A DNA stretch of 51,373 nt. Origin: Vulcanisaeta distributa JCM 11213 (GTDB taxonomy: Archaea > Thermoproteota > Thermoprotei > Thermoproteales > Thermocladiaceae). The notes below the pieces were generated by a model that was not told the DNA's origin, made no database searches, and was given only the letters and a program-made list of their open reading frames with translations. Position 1 is the first letter of the stretch. The number at the start of each line of letters is the position of its first letter. Made by a program: the position numbers and the translations under genes. This document shows, in pieces, positions 1-10,004 of the stretch. The stretch is from assembly GCA_001316125.1 (NCBI GenBank), contig BBCS01000012.1, positions 1-51,373 on the forward strand, in the 5' to 3' direction.

Positions 1-104
1 GGGGGGGTGGCCGAGCCAGGTCCAAGGCGCGGGCCTGCTATCGTGGGTAGATAGTCCGTCCCCGCAAGGGGGGGGCCCGGGTTCAAATCCCGGCCCCGGC
101 ACCA
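1..104 (+). tRNA. tRNA-Ser(GCT) with a 12-nt intron
   Basis: Serine tRNA reading AGC/AGU. The anticodon loop CTGCTA starts at about 35, with anticodon GCT at 37-39. The 5' anticodon strand CGGGC pairs with GTCCG at 54-58 once about 12 nt (41-52) are removed, the usual archaeal intron place after position 37. A long variable arm (CCCC-GCAA-G run), the T arm around TTCAAAT and an encoded CCA (102-104) are visible. The 3' acceptor strand CCCCGGC needs GCCGGGG on the 5' side, but the window opens with seven G, so the 5' end is cut off or the G4 is read as G7. The variable arm has eight G facing four C. Identity is secure; the exact 5' end is not. Confidence 0.85.
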
Positions 105-492
105 CCACGGGTGTTTTCTAGGTTTAAGCTGGGTCTATGTTCATGATGACTGTGCCTTCATGAAATTTAAATTACCTAATTGGCACCACGCTTGATGATG
201 GCATTGCTATGAATGCCTTTACCAGTAATGGCAATGTGATGATTACGGTAATGACTAAGCATATCTATCTCCTAAGTAACCTAAGCCCAACGTTAATCAC
301 ATAGGCTAAGTCCGATATCTCACGGTCAAAATCTGCCACACTTAACAAAGGTGTTCTACAATGAATGTAATGTGTTAAATCAGGGTAAGAATATTGATGA
401 GTAGTGTTGATGAACAGTCAGGAAGATAGGAATTCCCTTACTAAGGAGGGTGAGCCGTGGTTCAGTACTGCTTAGACTTCTTGCCCTTAATA
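105..492. other. Intergenic stretch without a recognised gene
   Basis: About 390 bases between tRNA-Ser and the end of the PaREP1 gene. I see no convincing coding frame, hairpin or repeat array. It is AT-rich, with stop codons in all frames at short intervals. Confidence 0.5.
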
Positions 493-1005
493 CTACGTCT
501 GCATTGATCCTAGGATTTGCTGAACCCCATTAACCACCCTCTTAATATCGTCAATGACCAGGTCTATAGTTGGGTACCTACTGAATACCCCCCCAGTCTC
601 GTCAAGCCCATTGTATTGAAACTCGTGCAGATTTATTGCGGTGTTTGTTAAGTCGACGAGGGGTTTACCCGTTAGTTGTTCTAGGGCCTTGGCCACGGCC
701 AGCATGTAGCCCGTGGGCATGAAGGCTACTATGAAGTCTGACAAACTAACTCTCTTACCATCCCTAGTCCTCTTAACCCCCCCCTTAAATCTCTTCGCCA
801 ACTCCTCACCGTAATTAACGGCGAGTGCAGCCAGCAATGCCTTCCATGCCTGAAATGCCTTACCAGCAGCATTCCTGTACAGGCCGGCTTCAAGGAACTT
901 CAATGCGAGCTCAGCCTCATACCTAGCCTCCAATATGCGTCCTCTTCTATACTCCTCAATATTCAGCCACGGCTTACTAAGCCTTAACCGCTGGGGGGGA
1001 TCCAC
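493..1005 (-). CDS. PaREP1 family protein
   Basis: A 170-residue protein of the PaREP1 type, a multi-copy family of Thermoproteales genomes of unknown cellular role. Its helical architecture is generally grouped with HEPN-like proteins (family knowledge, not shown here). The recognisable part is the middle: a long helix with AELALKFLEAG, then RNAAGKAFQAWKALLAAL, the family hallmark. The start is GTG at 1003-1005 (MDPPQRLRLSKPW). The gene holds three G/C runs (MDPP; FKGG with eight; ETGG with seven). Each adds one residue over a shorter run, so the true protein may be 167 residues. It lies alone, convergent with nothing. I am sure of the family and cannot name a function. Confidence 0.8.
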   Translation of the reverse strand: MDPPQRLRLSKPWLNIEEYRRGRILEARYEAELALKFLEAGLYRNAAGKAFQAWKALLAALAVNYGEELAKRFKGGVKRTRDGKRVSLSDFIVAFMPTGYMLAVAKALEQLTGKPLVDLTNTAINLHEFQYNGLDETGGVFSRYPTIDLVIDDIKRVVNGVQQILGSMQT

Positions 1006-1270
1006 AACGTTCTACTTAATAAGGGATTTAATAGCATTCGCTCTAGCTCAACGTTATGACCTTAGAATATGATGAAGTGCATAGTCTAAATATAGTCGCG
1101 GGATACCTTATTAACGTGAAACTTAGAGACCGCGTAAGAGATGTTACGTTATGAGTAAGTACGTTAAAGCGATTAGGCAGTAAGGCAGAAGTATTTCTGG
1201 AAGTGTTGGCATTAACAACGGTTATAAAGCTCAAGGATTAATTTCCCGTATCTCAGACCTGGCTGGCATT

Positions 1271-1280
1271 ATATTTAATA
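1271..1280 (+). promoter_or_regulatory. TATA box before the M1 aminopeptidase
   Basis: An ATATTTAATA element lies about 27 bases in front of the GTG at 1303, the spacing expected for a leaderless archaeal transcript. Confidence 0.5.
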
Positions 1281-1302
1281 ATGCGTATGCTTTATTGGCC
1301 AT

Positions 1303-3665
1303 GTGCCGCTCGGCGTTGGTATTGAGTTGTACGTGGTTGAGCTTAGGTTTAGGTTTGGGGATTTGGTGTATGAGGGTGTTATGGATATTCACGTTAGTTC
1401 CGCGAGTGACCTAATGCTTAATGCCGTTGATCTTGGGATTAGGTCTGTTGAGGTTAATGGTAGGCCTGTTGATTATTCCTATGACGGTAGGGTTTTGAGG
1501 ATTCGTGGTCCCATTAGTGGTGTTGTTAGGGTTTTATTTGATGGTAGGGTTAGTGATAGGTTGTTGGGTATTTACAGGGCTCCGTATGGGGGGGCGGTTA
1601 CATGATAACGACGCAGTTCGAACCCACGGGCGCTAGGTACTTCATACCCTGTGTTGATCACCCGGCTGCCAAGGCTAGGTTTAGGTTTAGGGTCTCTGTT
1701 GATGGTGATTACGACGTGATATTCAACACGCCGCCTGTTAGGGTTTATTGGGATGGTCCTTGGAAGGTCTTTGAGTTTGCGGAGACCCCCCTAGGATGTC
1801 CACATACCTTCTTTACCTGGGCATTGGTAGGTTCTTTGAGTCTAGGGATAGGGTTGGTAATGTTGACGTAATCTTCGCCACGCCTGTTAGGGATAGGGTT
1901 GAGGATGGTAGGTTCGCCCTTGATGTTGCTAAGGGTGTGCTTGACTTCTACAGTGGTTACTTCGGGATACCATACCCACTACCCAAGCTTCATTTGATTC
2001 ACGTTCCTGAGTTTGCGGCTGGTGCATGGAGAATTGGGTGCCATTACGTTTAGGGAGACCGCATTACTAGTTGGTAGGGGTAGTACTGAGTTGACTAGGA
2101 GGAGGGTTGCCGAGGTTGTTGCCCATGAGATTGCCCATCAGTGGTTTGGTAATTTGGTCACGATGCGTTGGTGGGATGACCTTTGGCTTAATGAGTCCTT
2201 CGCCACATTCATGAGTTATAAGGCCATGGATAGGCTCTTCCAGGGTGGGGGGGTGTTTGGTATAGGTTCCTGGCTGATGAGACAACGGGCTCAATGCTCA
2301 GGGACTCGCTAATGAGTACGCACCCTGTCCATGTACCCATTAGTAATGAGGAGGAGGCCTTTGAGATATTTGATGATATTAGCTATGGTAAGGGCGCCTC
2401 ACTCCTTAGGATGCTTGAGAATTACGTTGGCGAGGAGGAGTTCAGGAGAGGTCTTAGTAATTACCTCAGGAAGTACGCGTACTCAAACGCCACCGAGGAT
2501 GACTTGTGGGGGGGTAGTATTGAGGAGGTTAGTGGTAAGCCTGTGATGAAGGTTATGAAGGCCTGGGTTGATAAGCCGGGGGGGCACCCAGTAATAATTG
2601 TTGAGGAGTCAGGCAGTGGCGTCACACTTAGGCAGTCAAGGTTCATACTTAGTGGTAATACTGCAGATACCTGGCCCATACCCATTGTTTATAGGTTTAA
2701 TGGTGCCGTGAATACCGTACTCATGGAGCACGATGCATTGATGCTCAGCGTGTCGTCGGCATCCCTATTCTTGAATGTTAATGGTAGTGGTTACTACAGG
2801 GTTAGGTATAGTGATTGGTCTAAGGCATTGAGTAATGCGTCTAACCACTTTGAAAGGTGGAGCGTGATAAATGATGCCTACGCCCACCTGCTTCAGGGCT
2901 CCATTGACCTAAGCGAGTATCTGGGCCTGGTTAGGTCTATGAGCGATATAGTTAATTACCTACTTACAACAACGGTAATAACCCAACTGGGTACTTTATA
3001 CTCGATAAAGCCCTCGGCCGTTAAGGAGGTATTCACGGAGTACTTGAGGACTCAGAGTACATTACTTGAGGCGTCTCGGGCATGGATGATGTTAGGGAGT
3101 TGGTGCTTTCCCGCCGTGCATTGGTTGATGAGGATTATGCAAGGTCAATAGCTGGTTTAATTAGGGATTACCAGAGCCTGAACCCTGTCATGAAGCAAGC
3201 CGTCATCAACGCCTACGCGGTGGTTGGTGATAAGCCATTCGGGACCTTAGGGGGGGCTTTACAAGTCGTTAATGTCCGATGAGGATAGGAATAGGGTGTT
3301 GACCGCCATGCTAAGCGTTACCGATAGGGATGAGTATAAGAAGTCCCTGGACTTCCTGACGTCGTGTGAGGTTAAGAGGCAGGATCTTCAATTCTTCACG
3401 GTTGGCTCCAGGAACCCGTATGTACGTGACATAAACCTAGGGTGGCTAATGAATAATTATAAACGCTTCATAGAGACCTATGGGGGGGACCTGGCGTACT
3501 GTCCAGGGTACTTACGTACTCAATACCATTCATAGGCCTTGGTCAGGAGGATGAGGTGGAGAGGTTCCTATTGGGGGGGTTGAATATACAGGGTATTGAG
3601 ATGGGGGGGTTAAGGCTGGTCTTGAGCTTATGAGGGTATATTCACGCCTACTTCATAGTATTTAA
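1303..3665 (+). CDS. M1 family zinc aminopeptidase (frameshifted as read)
   Basis: Removes N-terminal residues from peptides in the cytosol; archaeal relatives are the tricorn-interacting factors F2/F3, about 780 residues, which fits 2.36 kb. Zinc site HEIAH starts at 2124 ([14 protein letters not shown]), followed by the third ligand in LNESFATF. The substrate-binding GAMEN motif is present at about 2024-2040 only if one A (GCAATGG read as GCATGG) and one G are restored. The reading frame changes many times: at the G7 of 1587-1593 (a run of five gives YGGGYM), near 1794 (C6, four gives [13 protein letters not shown]), in GAMEN, around 2247, near 3090, 3256 and 3500, and at 3602. The last frame ends at TAA 3663-3665. 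Either a pseudogene or a good gene with read errors; I favour the latter because domain order and motifs are complete. Confidence 0.85.
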
Positions 3666-3732
3666 TCAGTGTTTATCAAAACCAGGTAATTAATGCCTAA
3701 ATTATGTATCATACTTCATGTTAGAAATAATG

Positions 3733-3741
3733 CTTTTAAGA
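3733..3741 (+). promoter_or_regulatory. TATA box before the nucleobase permease
   Basis: CTTTTAAG about 27 bases before the GTG at 3764. It supports that upstream start over the ATG at 3913. Confidence 0.45.
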
Positions 3742-3763
3742 TTGGATAATAGCGTCATTCAAC

Positions 3764-5212
3764 GTGTCATTAATCAATTGGTTAACACCACCAACGGTTA
3801 CTAACGTCAATCCCAGGAGGGAGGTTTTGGCCGGGTTGACTACGTTTCTAACAATGGCGTACATATTATTCGTGAATCCAACGATAGTTGGTGATGGGTT
3901 TGAACTAGCCTAATGCATGTGCTGGGTACGAACACATTAAGTGCGCAGTACCAGGCGTTGGTTTACACGGTAAAACTAGGCGTTGCGGCAGGCACGGCAA
4001 TCGCGGCCTCCCTTGGAACACTATTCATGGCGTTCTACGCGAGATTACCCTTCGCGATGGCCCCCCCTGGTATGGGTGAGAACTCCTTCATTGCGTATTC
4101 CGTGATCCCAGCCTTCACAACGGTGCTACTCGGCATGGGCATTGTCGGTCCTCAGGCGGCTGTGATAGCATTGATGACCGCGATAACTGCCGTGTTCATT
4201 GATGGCTTAATATTCCTATTCACTGCATGGTCAGGGATTAGGGAGAGGATCGTTAAGTCAATATCGCCCAACTTATCCATTGGTATCAGCGTTGGTATTG
4301 GATTATTCATAACGTTCATAGGGCTCTCACTGGGCGGTTTCGTAATACCGGGTAGCGGTACGCCTGTTACCTTCAATACGAGGGCCTTTGTAACACCATC
4401 ATCAATACTCGCCTTTGTGGGTCTCATACTCGCGATATACCTCTACATTAGAAGGGTGCCTGGCGCATTCCTGATAACTATAGTCACGATAACCCTGGTA
4501 AGCCTTGGGCTTGGCTTGGTTAAGCCTCCATCAGCTCTAGTTCAGCCACCAATGTTCACCACGTCAATAATACCCAACTTCCCTGACAGCATTGAGTGGT
4601 GGTTTAGGCTTGTAAGTCTAGCCTTTCCCGTGGCCTTCTCACTGTGGATGATCGAGTTCTTTGATGGTATAGGCACAATAGTGGGCTTATCCAACAGGGC
4701 CGGCCTGGTTGATGACAGTGGTAGGCCCATTAATATAGGGAGGGCGTTGTATGCGGACGCCATTGGCACTATTATTGGCGCATTGGCTGGCACCACGACT
4801 ACGGTCATTTACGTGGAATCGGCATCCGGAATAGAGAGTGGTGGGAGGACTGGGTTAACGTCGCTCGTGACTGGGTTATTATTCCTCGCGTTCCTACCGC
4901 TGGGGGGGCCCATGGTGGTTATGATACCCGACTGCGCAACGGCGCCGGTACTGATACTGATGGGTTTGATGTTTGTGTCGTTAATACCAAGGATAAACTT
5001 TAACGACCTAACCGAGGCGATACCGGCCTTTGTGGCATGATAAGCATATCACTTACTTACAGCATAGCCACGGGCATCGGCCTAGCTTCATAACATACAC
5101 ACTAACCAAGCTCGTTACTGGCAAGTTCCGTGAGATCTCGGTGACAACATTAATAATAACGTTAATATTTATCCTATACTTCGTCGCAATGGTCCCAATG
5201 CTTAACCCATGA
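3764..5212 (+). CDS. AzgA/NCS2-type purine or uracil permease
   Basis: Membrane carrier for a nucleobase (adenine/guanine/hypoxanthine type by similarity to AzgA). The N-terminus lies in a different frame from the long ORF: GTG 3764, then RREVLAGLTTFLTMAYILF and NPTIVG, the AzgA N-terminal signature. A one-base shift near 3905 joins it to the main frame at 3913. Further on come the APGMG loop (read as APPGMG at 4060 because of a C7), TMS pairs and CATAPVLILMG. A second break near 5037 and a third near 5090 lead to the last helices (TLIITLIFILYFVAMVP), ending at 5212. Total is about 480 residues with about 12 membrane segments. Monocistronic. The substrate is inferred from family only. Confidence 0.85.
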
Positions 5213-5266
5213 TGAACTACTGCTTAATAAAATTGAAACTTACCTAACCTCCACAGGTGAGGATAT

Positions 5267-5275
5267 ACTTTAAAG
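5267..5275 (+). promoter_or_regulatory. TATA box before the M42 peptidase
   Basis: ACTTTAAAG about 27 bases before ATG 5298, consistent with a leaderless message. Confidence 0.5.
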
Positions 5276-5297
5276 ACCGTGGGGTCCTAATTCATTG

Positions 5298-6412
5298 ATG
5301 AGCTCACAGGAGTTCATAGACCTACTCAGGAGGTTGAGTGAGGCCTTTGGGCCTTCGGGTTTTGAGGATGAGGTTAGGGACTTAGTCATTAAGGAGTTAG
5401 AGCCTTACGTCGATGATTTGATGGTTGATAAGTGGGGTAATGTGATTGGGGTTCGGTACGGCAGTAGAAAGGACTTAAAGGCCATGGTTGCTGCGCACAT
5501 TGATGAGATTGGGCTATTAATCGATAATATTGATAAGAATGGGTTCTTACGGTTCAGGGCAATTGGTGGTTGGAATGAGGTGACGCTGGTTGGTCAGAGG
5601 GCCGTTATTAAGACTGTTGATGGTAGGAAAATAAAGGGCGTCATCGGTAGTAGGCCGCCTCACGTTACACCACCTGGCAAGGAGAGGGAGGCCCCCCCTG
5701 AACTCAAGGACTTATTCATAGACATTGGGGCGTCAAGTGATGATGAGGTTAGGAAACTGGGTGTTAGGGTTGGTTCCGTGGCTGTCCTCGATAGGGATTT
5801 CGAGGTCCTTAACGAGAATATTGTCACGGGTAAGGCGTTTGATGATAGGGTCGGTGTGGCCGTGATGTTGTGGGCTGCGAGGCAGTTAAGAGGCAGTGAG
5901 ATTACCGTGTACTTCGTGGCTACCGTTCAGGAGGAGGTTGGTCTTAGGGGTGCCCAGATCGCTGCTGACAGGGTTTACCCAGACTTCGCGATTGCCCTTG
6001 ACACTACGATTGCGGCCGACGTGCCTGGCGTCAATGAGCGTGAGTTTGTGACCAGAATTGGTAAGGGACCAGCGATTAAGGTTATGGATGGTGGTAGGGG
6101 GGGCAATGTGTTCATTGCCCATCCGGCATTAACGAACTTCCTTGTGTCTATTGCCGAGGATTTAAAAATACCATACCAACTGGAGGTGTTGATTGGCGGT
6201 ACTACGGATGCCTGGGAATTGCCTTTAGGAGAGATGGCATACCAGCGACCACGATATCAATACCCACTAGGTATGTTCATAGTCCCGTGGAATTGCTGAG
6301 CATTAATGATGCGCTTAACGCATCCAAGTTACTGGCTGAGGTACTGGCCAGGGCTGATGAGAAGTTGGTTCAAAGTATCAGGGAGAAGACGATTAAGGTT
6401 AAGTCGACCTAG
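5298..6412 (+). CDS. M42 family metallo-aminopeptidase / glutamyl aminopeptidase-like
   Basis: Cytosolic co-catalytic dimetal aminopeptidase (TET/FrvX family) finishing peptide breakdown, a partner in role to the M1 enzyme upstream. Ligands seen in order: H and D of AAHIDEIG (about residue 68), D of GKAFDDRVG, the EE pair of VQEEVGLRG, and D of IALDTT. The ORF runs to 6299 in the first frame, but the family C-terminus (GIPATTISIPTRYVHSP, then KLLAEVLARADEKL) continues in another frame after a shift near 6228, to TAG 6410-6412. The start is ATG 5298, not the TTG at 5295. C7 at 5693 (EAPPEL) and G7 at 6097 (GGRGGN) probably add one residue each. About 370 residues, usual for the family. Confidence 0.88.
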
Positions 6413-6423
6413 TCCTGAACCAC

Positions 6424-7852
6424 TTACTGCCTTAATAATTTATTAACAATGTCCATTGCATTATTTATTAACTCCTCAACCCTACCCATGCTCAGGGCCT
6501 CGCTGTATATCCTCAGCTTAGGCTCTGTGCCGCTACCCCCCCTGATTAGGATCCAGGAACCATCACCAAACACAACCTTAACACCATCAATAGTTATGGG
6601 CCTTGGGCTTGGGCCCAGTGAACTTAGCATTTTGAGGAGTGTTTCCCTGTTATCGTTTACGAACTTTTTCGAATTCCTCATATCAAGGTCAACCCTCTTA
6701 AAGTATGCCCTGCCATACTTACTCCTGACATCACTTATTAAGTTCGTTAGGCCTCCGTACTCGGATGCCATGGCTATTATTAAGGATGCTGTGTATATAC
6801 CGTCCTTATCGGGTATATGCCATGAATACACAAGGCCCCCCGCTCTCCTCACCACCCATGTCAGCCTCACCACTCAGTATTGCCCTGGCCACGTACTTAA
6901 CACCCACGGGAACCTCAACGACCTTAAACCCATACTTAGCGGCTATGTTATCTAGTATGTGCGTAGTGGATACCGTCCTAACAATGCCCCTCTTAATCAT
7001 CAATGCCGATGCCAACCTCTCAACAACTATTGGCAGTATGTCATTGGCGCTTAGGTACCGTGAACCCTATCAACGAGGGCTATCCTGTCGGAGTCGCCAT
7101 CATGCGAAATGCCAATGTCGTACTTACCAGTCGTAACCTCCTGGATAAGTTCGGGTATGTTCTGCGGCTCTGGGTTTGGATCCCTACCTCCAAAGCTTGA
7201 GTCGTAATTATTATGTATCTCCGTAACCTCCATGCCGAGTCTCCGCAAAACCTCACTTGTATAACCTATTGATGTTGCGTATATGGGGGGGTCAATAATT
7301 ACCTTGAACTTACTCCTAGGCTTAAACATCTTGGTCACACTCTCATAAACATAGTTAATGTACTCAGGGGGGGCTGGATCCACCGTTGGTATCGACCTCA
7401 ACTCAAGTGTTTTGACTGACTTATTGATATCCTCATATTCATTACTATAGAGTCTTTCTATTTCGTCTGTATCCTCCTCCTGCTGGTGATCCTTTGTTTG
7501 TTATTACCTTGAAGCCGTTGTATATTGGTGGGTTGTGACTTGCGGTGATCTGTATTGTGAGGTCAAAACCAAAGCGAGAACCAAACCAGGCGGCTGTCGG
7601 TGTTGGTGTTGGCTTATTAACCATCACCACATCCAAGCCATGATTCACGGCCACGCTGGCCACAATGTGCGCGAAATCCCTGGACTTCCTCCTCGCATCA
7701 AAACTAACGAAGACCTTATGAAGCCCGTATTTACTCGACCAATAACGAAAGGTGGACTCAGCAAGAACAGCCACGAGAAAATCAGTGAATTCTTCATCAA
7801 TTACGCCCCTAACACCATCTGTTCCGAAGTGGAATGTGAGTTTACCGCTCAT
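6424..7852 (-). CDS. Phosphomannomutase/phosphoglucomutase (alpha-phosphohexomutase)
   Basis: Interconverts hexose 1- and 6-phosphates for sugar-nucleotide and glycan synthesis. All four family sites are visible: catalytic serine loop TASHNP (Ser at about residue 105), metal loop DGDSDR (near 7095), sugar-binding GGEESGG (near 6835), and C-terminal phosphate loop SGTEPKLRIY (near 6530). The gene is broken near 7462 (one extra base after SPA), near 7047 and at the C6 of 6834 (five restores ESGGLVYSWHIPDKDG). The phosphate loop reads RGGSGTEP where the family has RxSGTEP, so the C7 at 6536 again looks three too long. The ATG overlaps the stop of the glycosyltransferase upstream, so the two form an operon. 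Confidence 0.9.
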
Positions 7853-8979
7853 TCCCCTAACTCAGTACTCCGGTCCTTATTATTTTTATCCTCATCCCCA
7901 CCATGAATAGACCCAATCATGCTCAACCATTCATTGATTATCTTAGCAACGCTAAAGGCCATGGCCCTCTCTCTGGCCTTAATTCTCATTGACTCAACAT
8001 AACCATTAAACCACAACTTAATCGCCAACTTAATAAGATCCCCTGGATCCCTCACTAACCAACCTGTCTCGTTATTAATGACCGTCTCACTTGGGCCCTG
8101 CTTATCATAGGTAAGGACTGGAGTTCCACATGCCATGGACTCAACAGGTACATACCCAAATGGTTCATGTATGAATGGGAAAACAGTGAACCTGGCGTTG
8201 GCGTATAACCTAGCCAACTCATCATCGCTAACCCTACCCTTATAATCAATATTCTGATGCTTAATGAACCAACGAGGCATCCAGGGAACCTTGGAGCCAA
8301 AGGCCACTATCCTAATTCCAGCGTTGGCCATGGCCCTCAATACGTCAAACTGGGTTTCCTTACCCACGTAGGTTAATACATAATCCTGTGTGGGGGGGTT
8401 GGGCACGGGCTTGAATAATTCCGTATCCACGGGTGGGTTTATCACGCCCCAAACCCTAACGCCCCTTGACATTACGGCCTCCGCTGAATATCTCGAGTTA
8501 GCTATTACGTATTTAGAGAATGAAAGAGCCCTATGGTAGGTGGAATCAGCTGTATTAATCAACGGTAGCGCGATGTAATAACTCAATCTATAGTAAATGG
8601 GGGGGAATACCTGGCTTAAATCCCTGAGTAGATCACCCACGTAGCCCTGTGCGTAGAATACGGTTGATGGTATTGGTAATTCGAAGGATAGATTGATTGA
8701 TAAACAATCATCGCCGTAATTAATCAACCCCCCCTTTATACCATTTATTAACCATATCGAGAGATGCCCAGCCTGGCCAGGTAGTAGGGGCTTAATTCCC
8801 AAGTCCCTTACTTTGATACCAACGTATTCAAAATCCCTCCTCACATCCTCCCTCACGTATGGAGAAACCACATTAACGTCAAAGCCCAGCCCAATGAGGA
8901 AACGGCCTAGTAGATAGGCGACTCGTATGGGGCCTGTGATGCTGTCAATGCCGTCGGTTATTAATGATATGCATGTCAT
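7849..8979 (-). CDS. GT4-type glycosyltransferase (GT-B fold)
   Basis: A 376-residue transferase that moves a sugar from a nucleotide donor to a glycan, lipid or protein; the acceptor cannot be told. The C-terminal donor-binding half is clear: VINPPVDTELFKP, KGRVSDDELARLYANA, and the EPFGYVPVESMACGTPV block holding the E-x7-E motif, then GPSETVINNETGWLV. The N-terminal half carries ITDGIDSITGPIRVAYLLG, typical of GT-B acceptor domains. Intact as read, though three C/G runs give GG or PP pairs. It lies between the left-handed beta-helix protein and the phosphohexomutase, all on one strand with tight spacing, which suggests joint use in glycan synthesis. Confidence 0.88.
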   Translation of the reverse strand: MTCISLITDGIDSITGPIRVAYLLGRFLIGLGFDVNVVSPYVREDVRRDFEYVGIKVRDLGIKPLLPGQAGHLSIWLINGIKGGLINYGDDCLSINLSFELPIPSTVFYAQGYVGDLLRDLSQVFPPIYYRLSYYIALPLINTADSTYHRALSFSKYVIANSRYSAEAVMSRGVRVWGVINPPVDTELFKPVPNPPTQDYVLTYVGKETQFDVLRAMANAGIRIVAFGSKVPWMPRWFIKHQNIDYKGRVSDDELARLYANARFTVFPFIHEPFGYVPVESMACGTPVLTYDKQGPSETVINNETGWLVRDPGDLIKLAIKLWFNGYVESMRIKARERAMAFSVAKIINEWLSMIGSIHGGDEDKNNKDRSTELGE

Positions 8980-8981
8980 GG

Positions 8982-9513
8982 TTATAGGTTAACTCCATTG
9001 TCCATGTACATCCTCGCAAGCCTGAGATAAGCCTGGTAATTATTCCTAATGTACTCCCTATCGGCATCCGTGGCCTGCCTAACGACTTTAGCCGGCACAC
9101 CAACAACGATGCTGTTAGGCGGTATCTTAGTCCCCCCCTGGGTAACAACAGCGCCAGCCCCCCCAACAATACTCCCACTACCAATCACCGCGCCGTTTAG
9201 CACAATGGCGCCCATACCAATTATCACCTCATCTTCCACAGTGGCTCCGTGAACAATTGCCCTATGCCCAATTGTTACGCCACGACCAATCCTAGCGGGA
9301 AACCCAACATCCGTATGTATCACCGCGCCATCCTGAATATTTGAGTTATCCCCCAATCACAATACTGTCCTCATCACCCCTAATGACCGCGTGAGGCCAA
9401 ATACTCACGTTATCCCCCAATAACCACGTCCCCCAATTACGTAGGCCGTACTCGCTATGAAGACGTTCCTACCAATCCTCGGTACCTTATCCCCCAACCC
9501 TCACGATTGGCAT
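8982..9513 (-). CDS. Gamma-carbonic-anhydrase-like hexapeptide protein (four frameshifts)
   Basis: Left-handed beta-helix protein of the CamH/gamma-CA family, about 175 residues. The intact part (from 9356) has hexapeptide repeats (IGSGSIVGGAGAV, IPPNSIVVGVPAKVV) and zinc ligands in IGHRAIVHG plus the H of GAVIH. The N-terminus is recovered only by correcting four runs of five C (9361-9500) to four. It then reads MPIVRVGDKVPRIG, NVFIASTAYVIGDVVIGDN, WPHAVIRGDED, SIVIGDNSNIQDGAVIH, including the conserved Arg and Asp of RGD. Start is ATG 9511-9513. Such proteins may hydrate CO2 or serve as acyltransferase scaffolds; the ligand set favours a zinc enzyme. It precedes the glycosyltransferase gene on the same strand. 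Confidence 0.85.
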
Positions 9514-9583
9514 AGCCTAATCATTAAAATGCATTAATTTAAAGTATTAAGCATGTATCACGTAAAGTAATGCCGCTTAAACA

Positions 9584-9591
9584 CTTAAAAG
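9584..9591 (+). promoter_or_regulatory. TATA box before the coxL-type fragment
   Basis: CTTAAAAG about 27 bases before ATG 9615. Confidence 0.45.
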
Positions 9592-9614
9592 GGCGTTGAG
9601 CCATCATTGGCTGT

Positions 9615-9995
9615 ATGCCGAGGATTGACGTACTCAACGCATTACTCGGTAAGGGTGGGTTCCTGGATGACCATCCATACAAGGGGGGGAAGTATGGGGG
9701 GGTGTTCATTAGAAGTCCATATCCACATGCCAGGATACTAAGCATTGACGCATCAAAGGCGATTGGTGCGGGAGCCTTCGTACTTACTGGCAGGGACTTC
9801 ATAGCGAGGACCCTGGGTTCAACGGAGAGGGAGGGCGCGGGCCTTGAGACCCTGCCCCTAGCAGTAGATAAGGCGCGTTACCAGGCGAGCCCGTGGCTTT
9901 GGTAATAACTGACGACCCATATAAAGCGATAGGCCTGGCCGAACTAATTGATATTCAATACGAACCACTTAAACCCGTCCACAACATAAATTGTT
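9615..9995 (+). pseudogene. Molybdenum hydroxylase large subunit, N-terminal fragment
   Basis: The first 125 residues or so of a CO dehydrogenase/xanthine dehydrogenase/aldehyde oxidase type molybdopterin subunit. FIRSPYPHARILSID is the family's N-terminal signature, followed by LAVDKARYQ and, after restoring one G near 9891, GEPVALVITDDPYKAI and ELIDIQYEPLKPV. The frame ends at a TAA just after 9990, where the homologues would run on for another 600 residues. The region after it belongs to a PaRep2b gene on the other strand, and the C-terminal part resumes at about 11785. No small or FAD subunit is next to it. Either a dead gene or an assembly join through a repeated family. Confidence 0.8.
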
Positions 9996-10004
9996 AATTG
10001 AACC

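Noticed and set aside
1043..1234. 63-residue minus-strand ORF
   Set aside because: No family likeness, composition unlike the real genes, and it overlaps the promoter zone of the aminopeptidase.
6449..7200. Plus-strand ORFs opposite the phosphohexomutase
   Set aside because: They are shadows of the minus-strand gene, whose motifs are complete.
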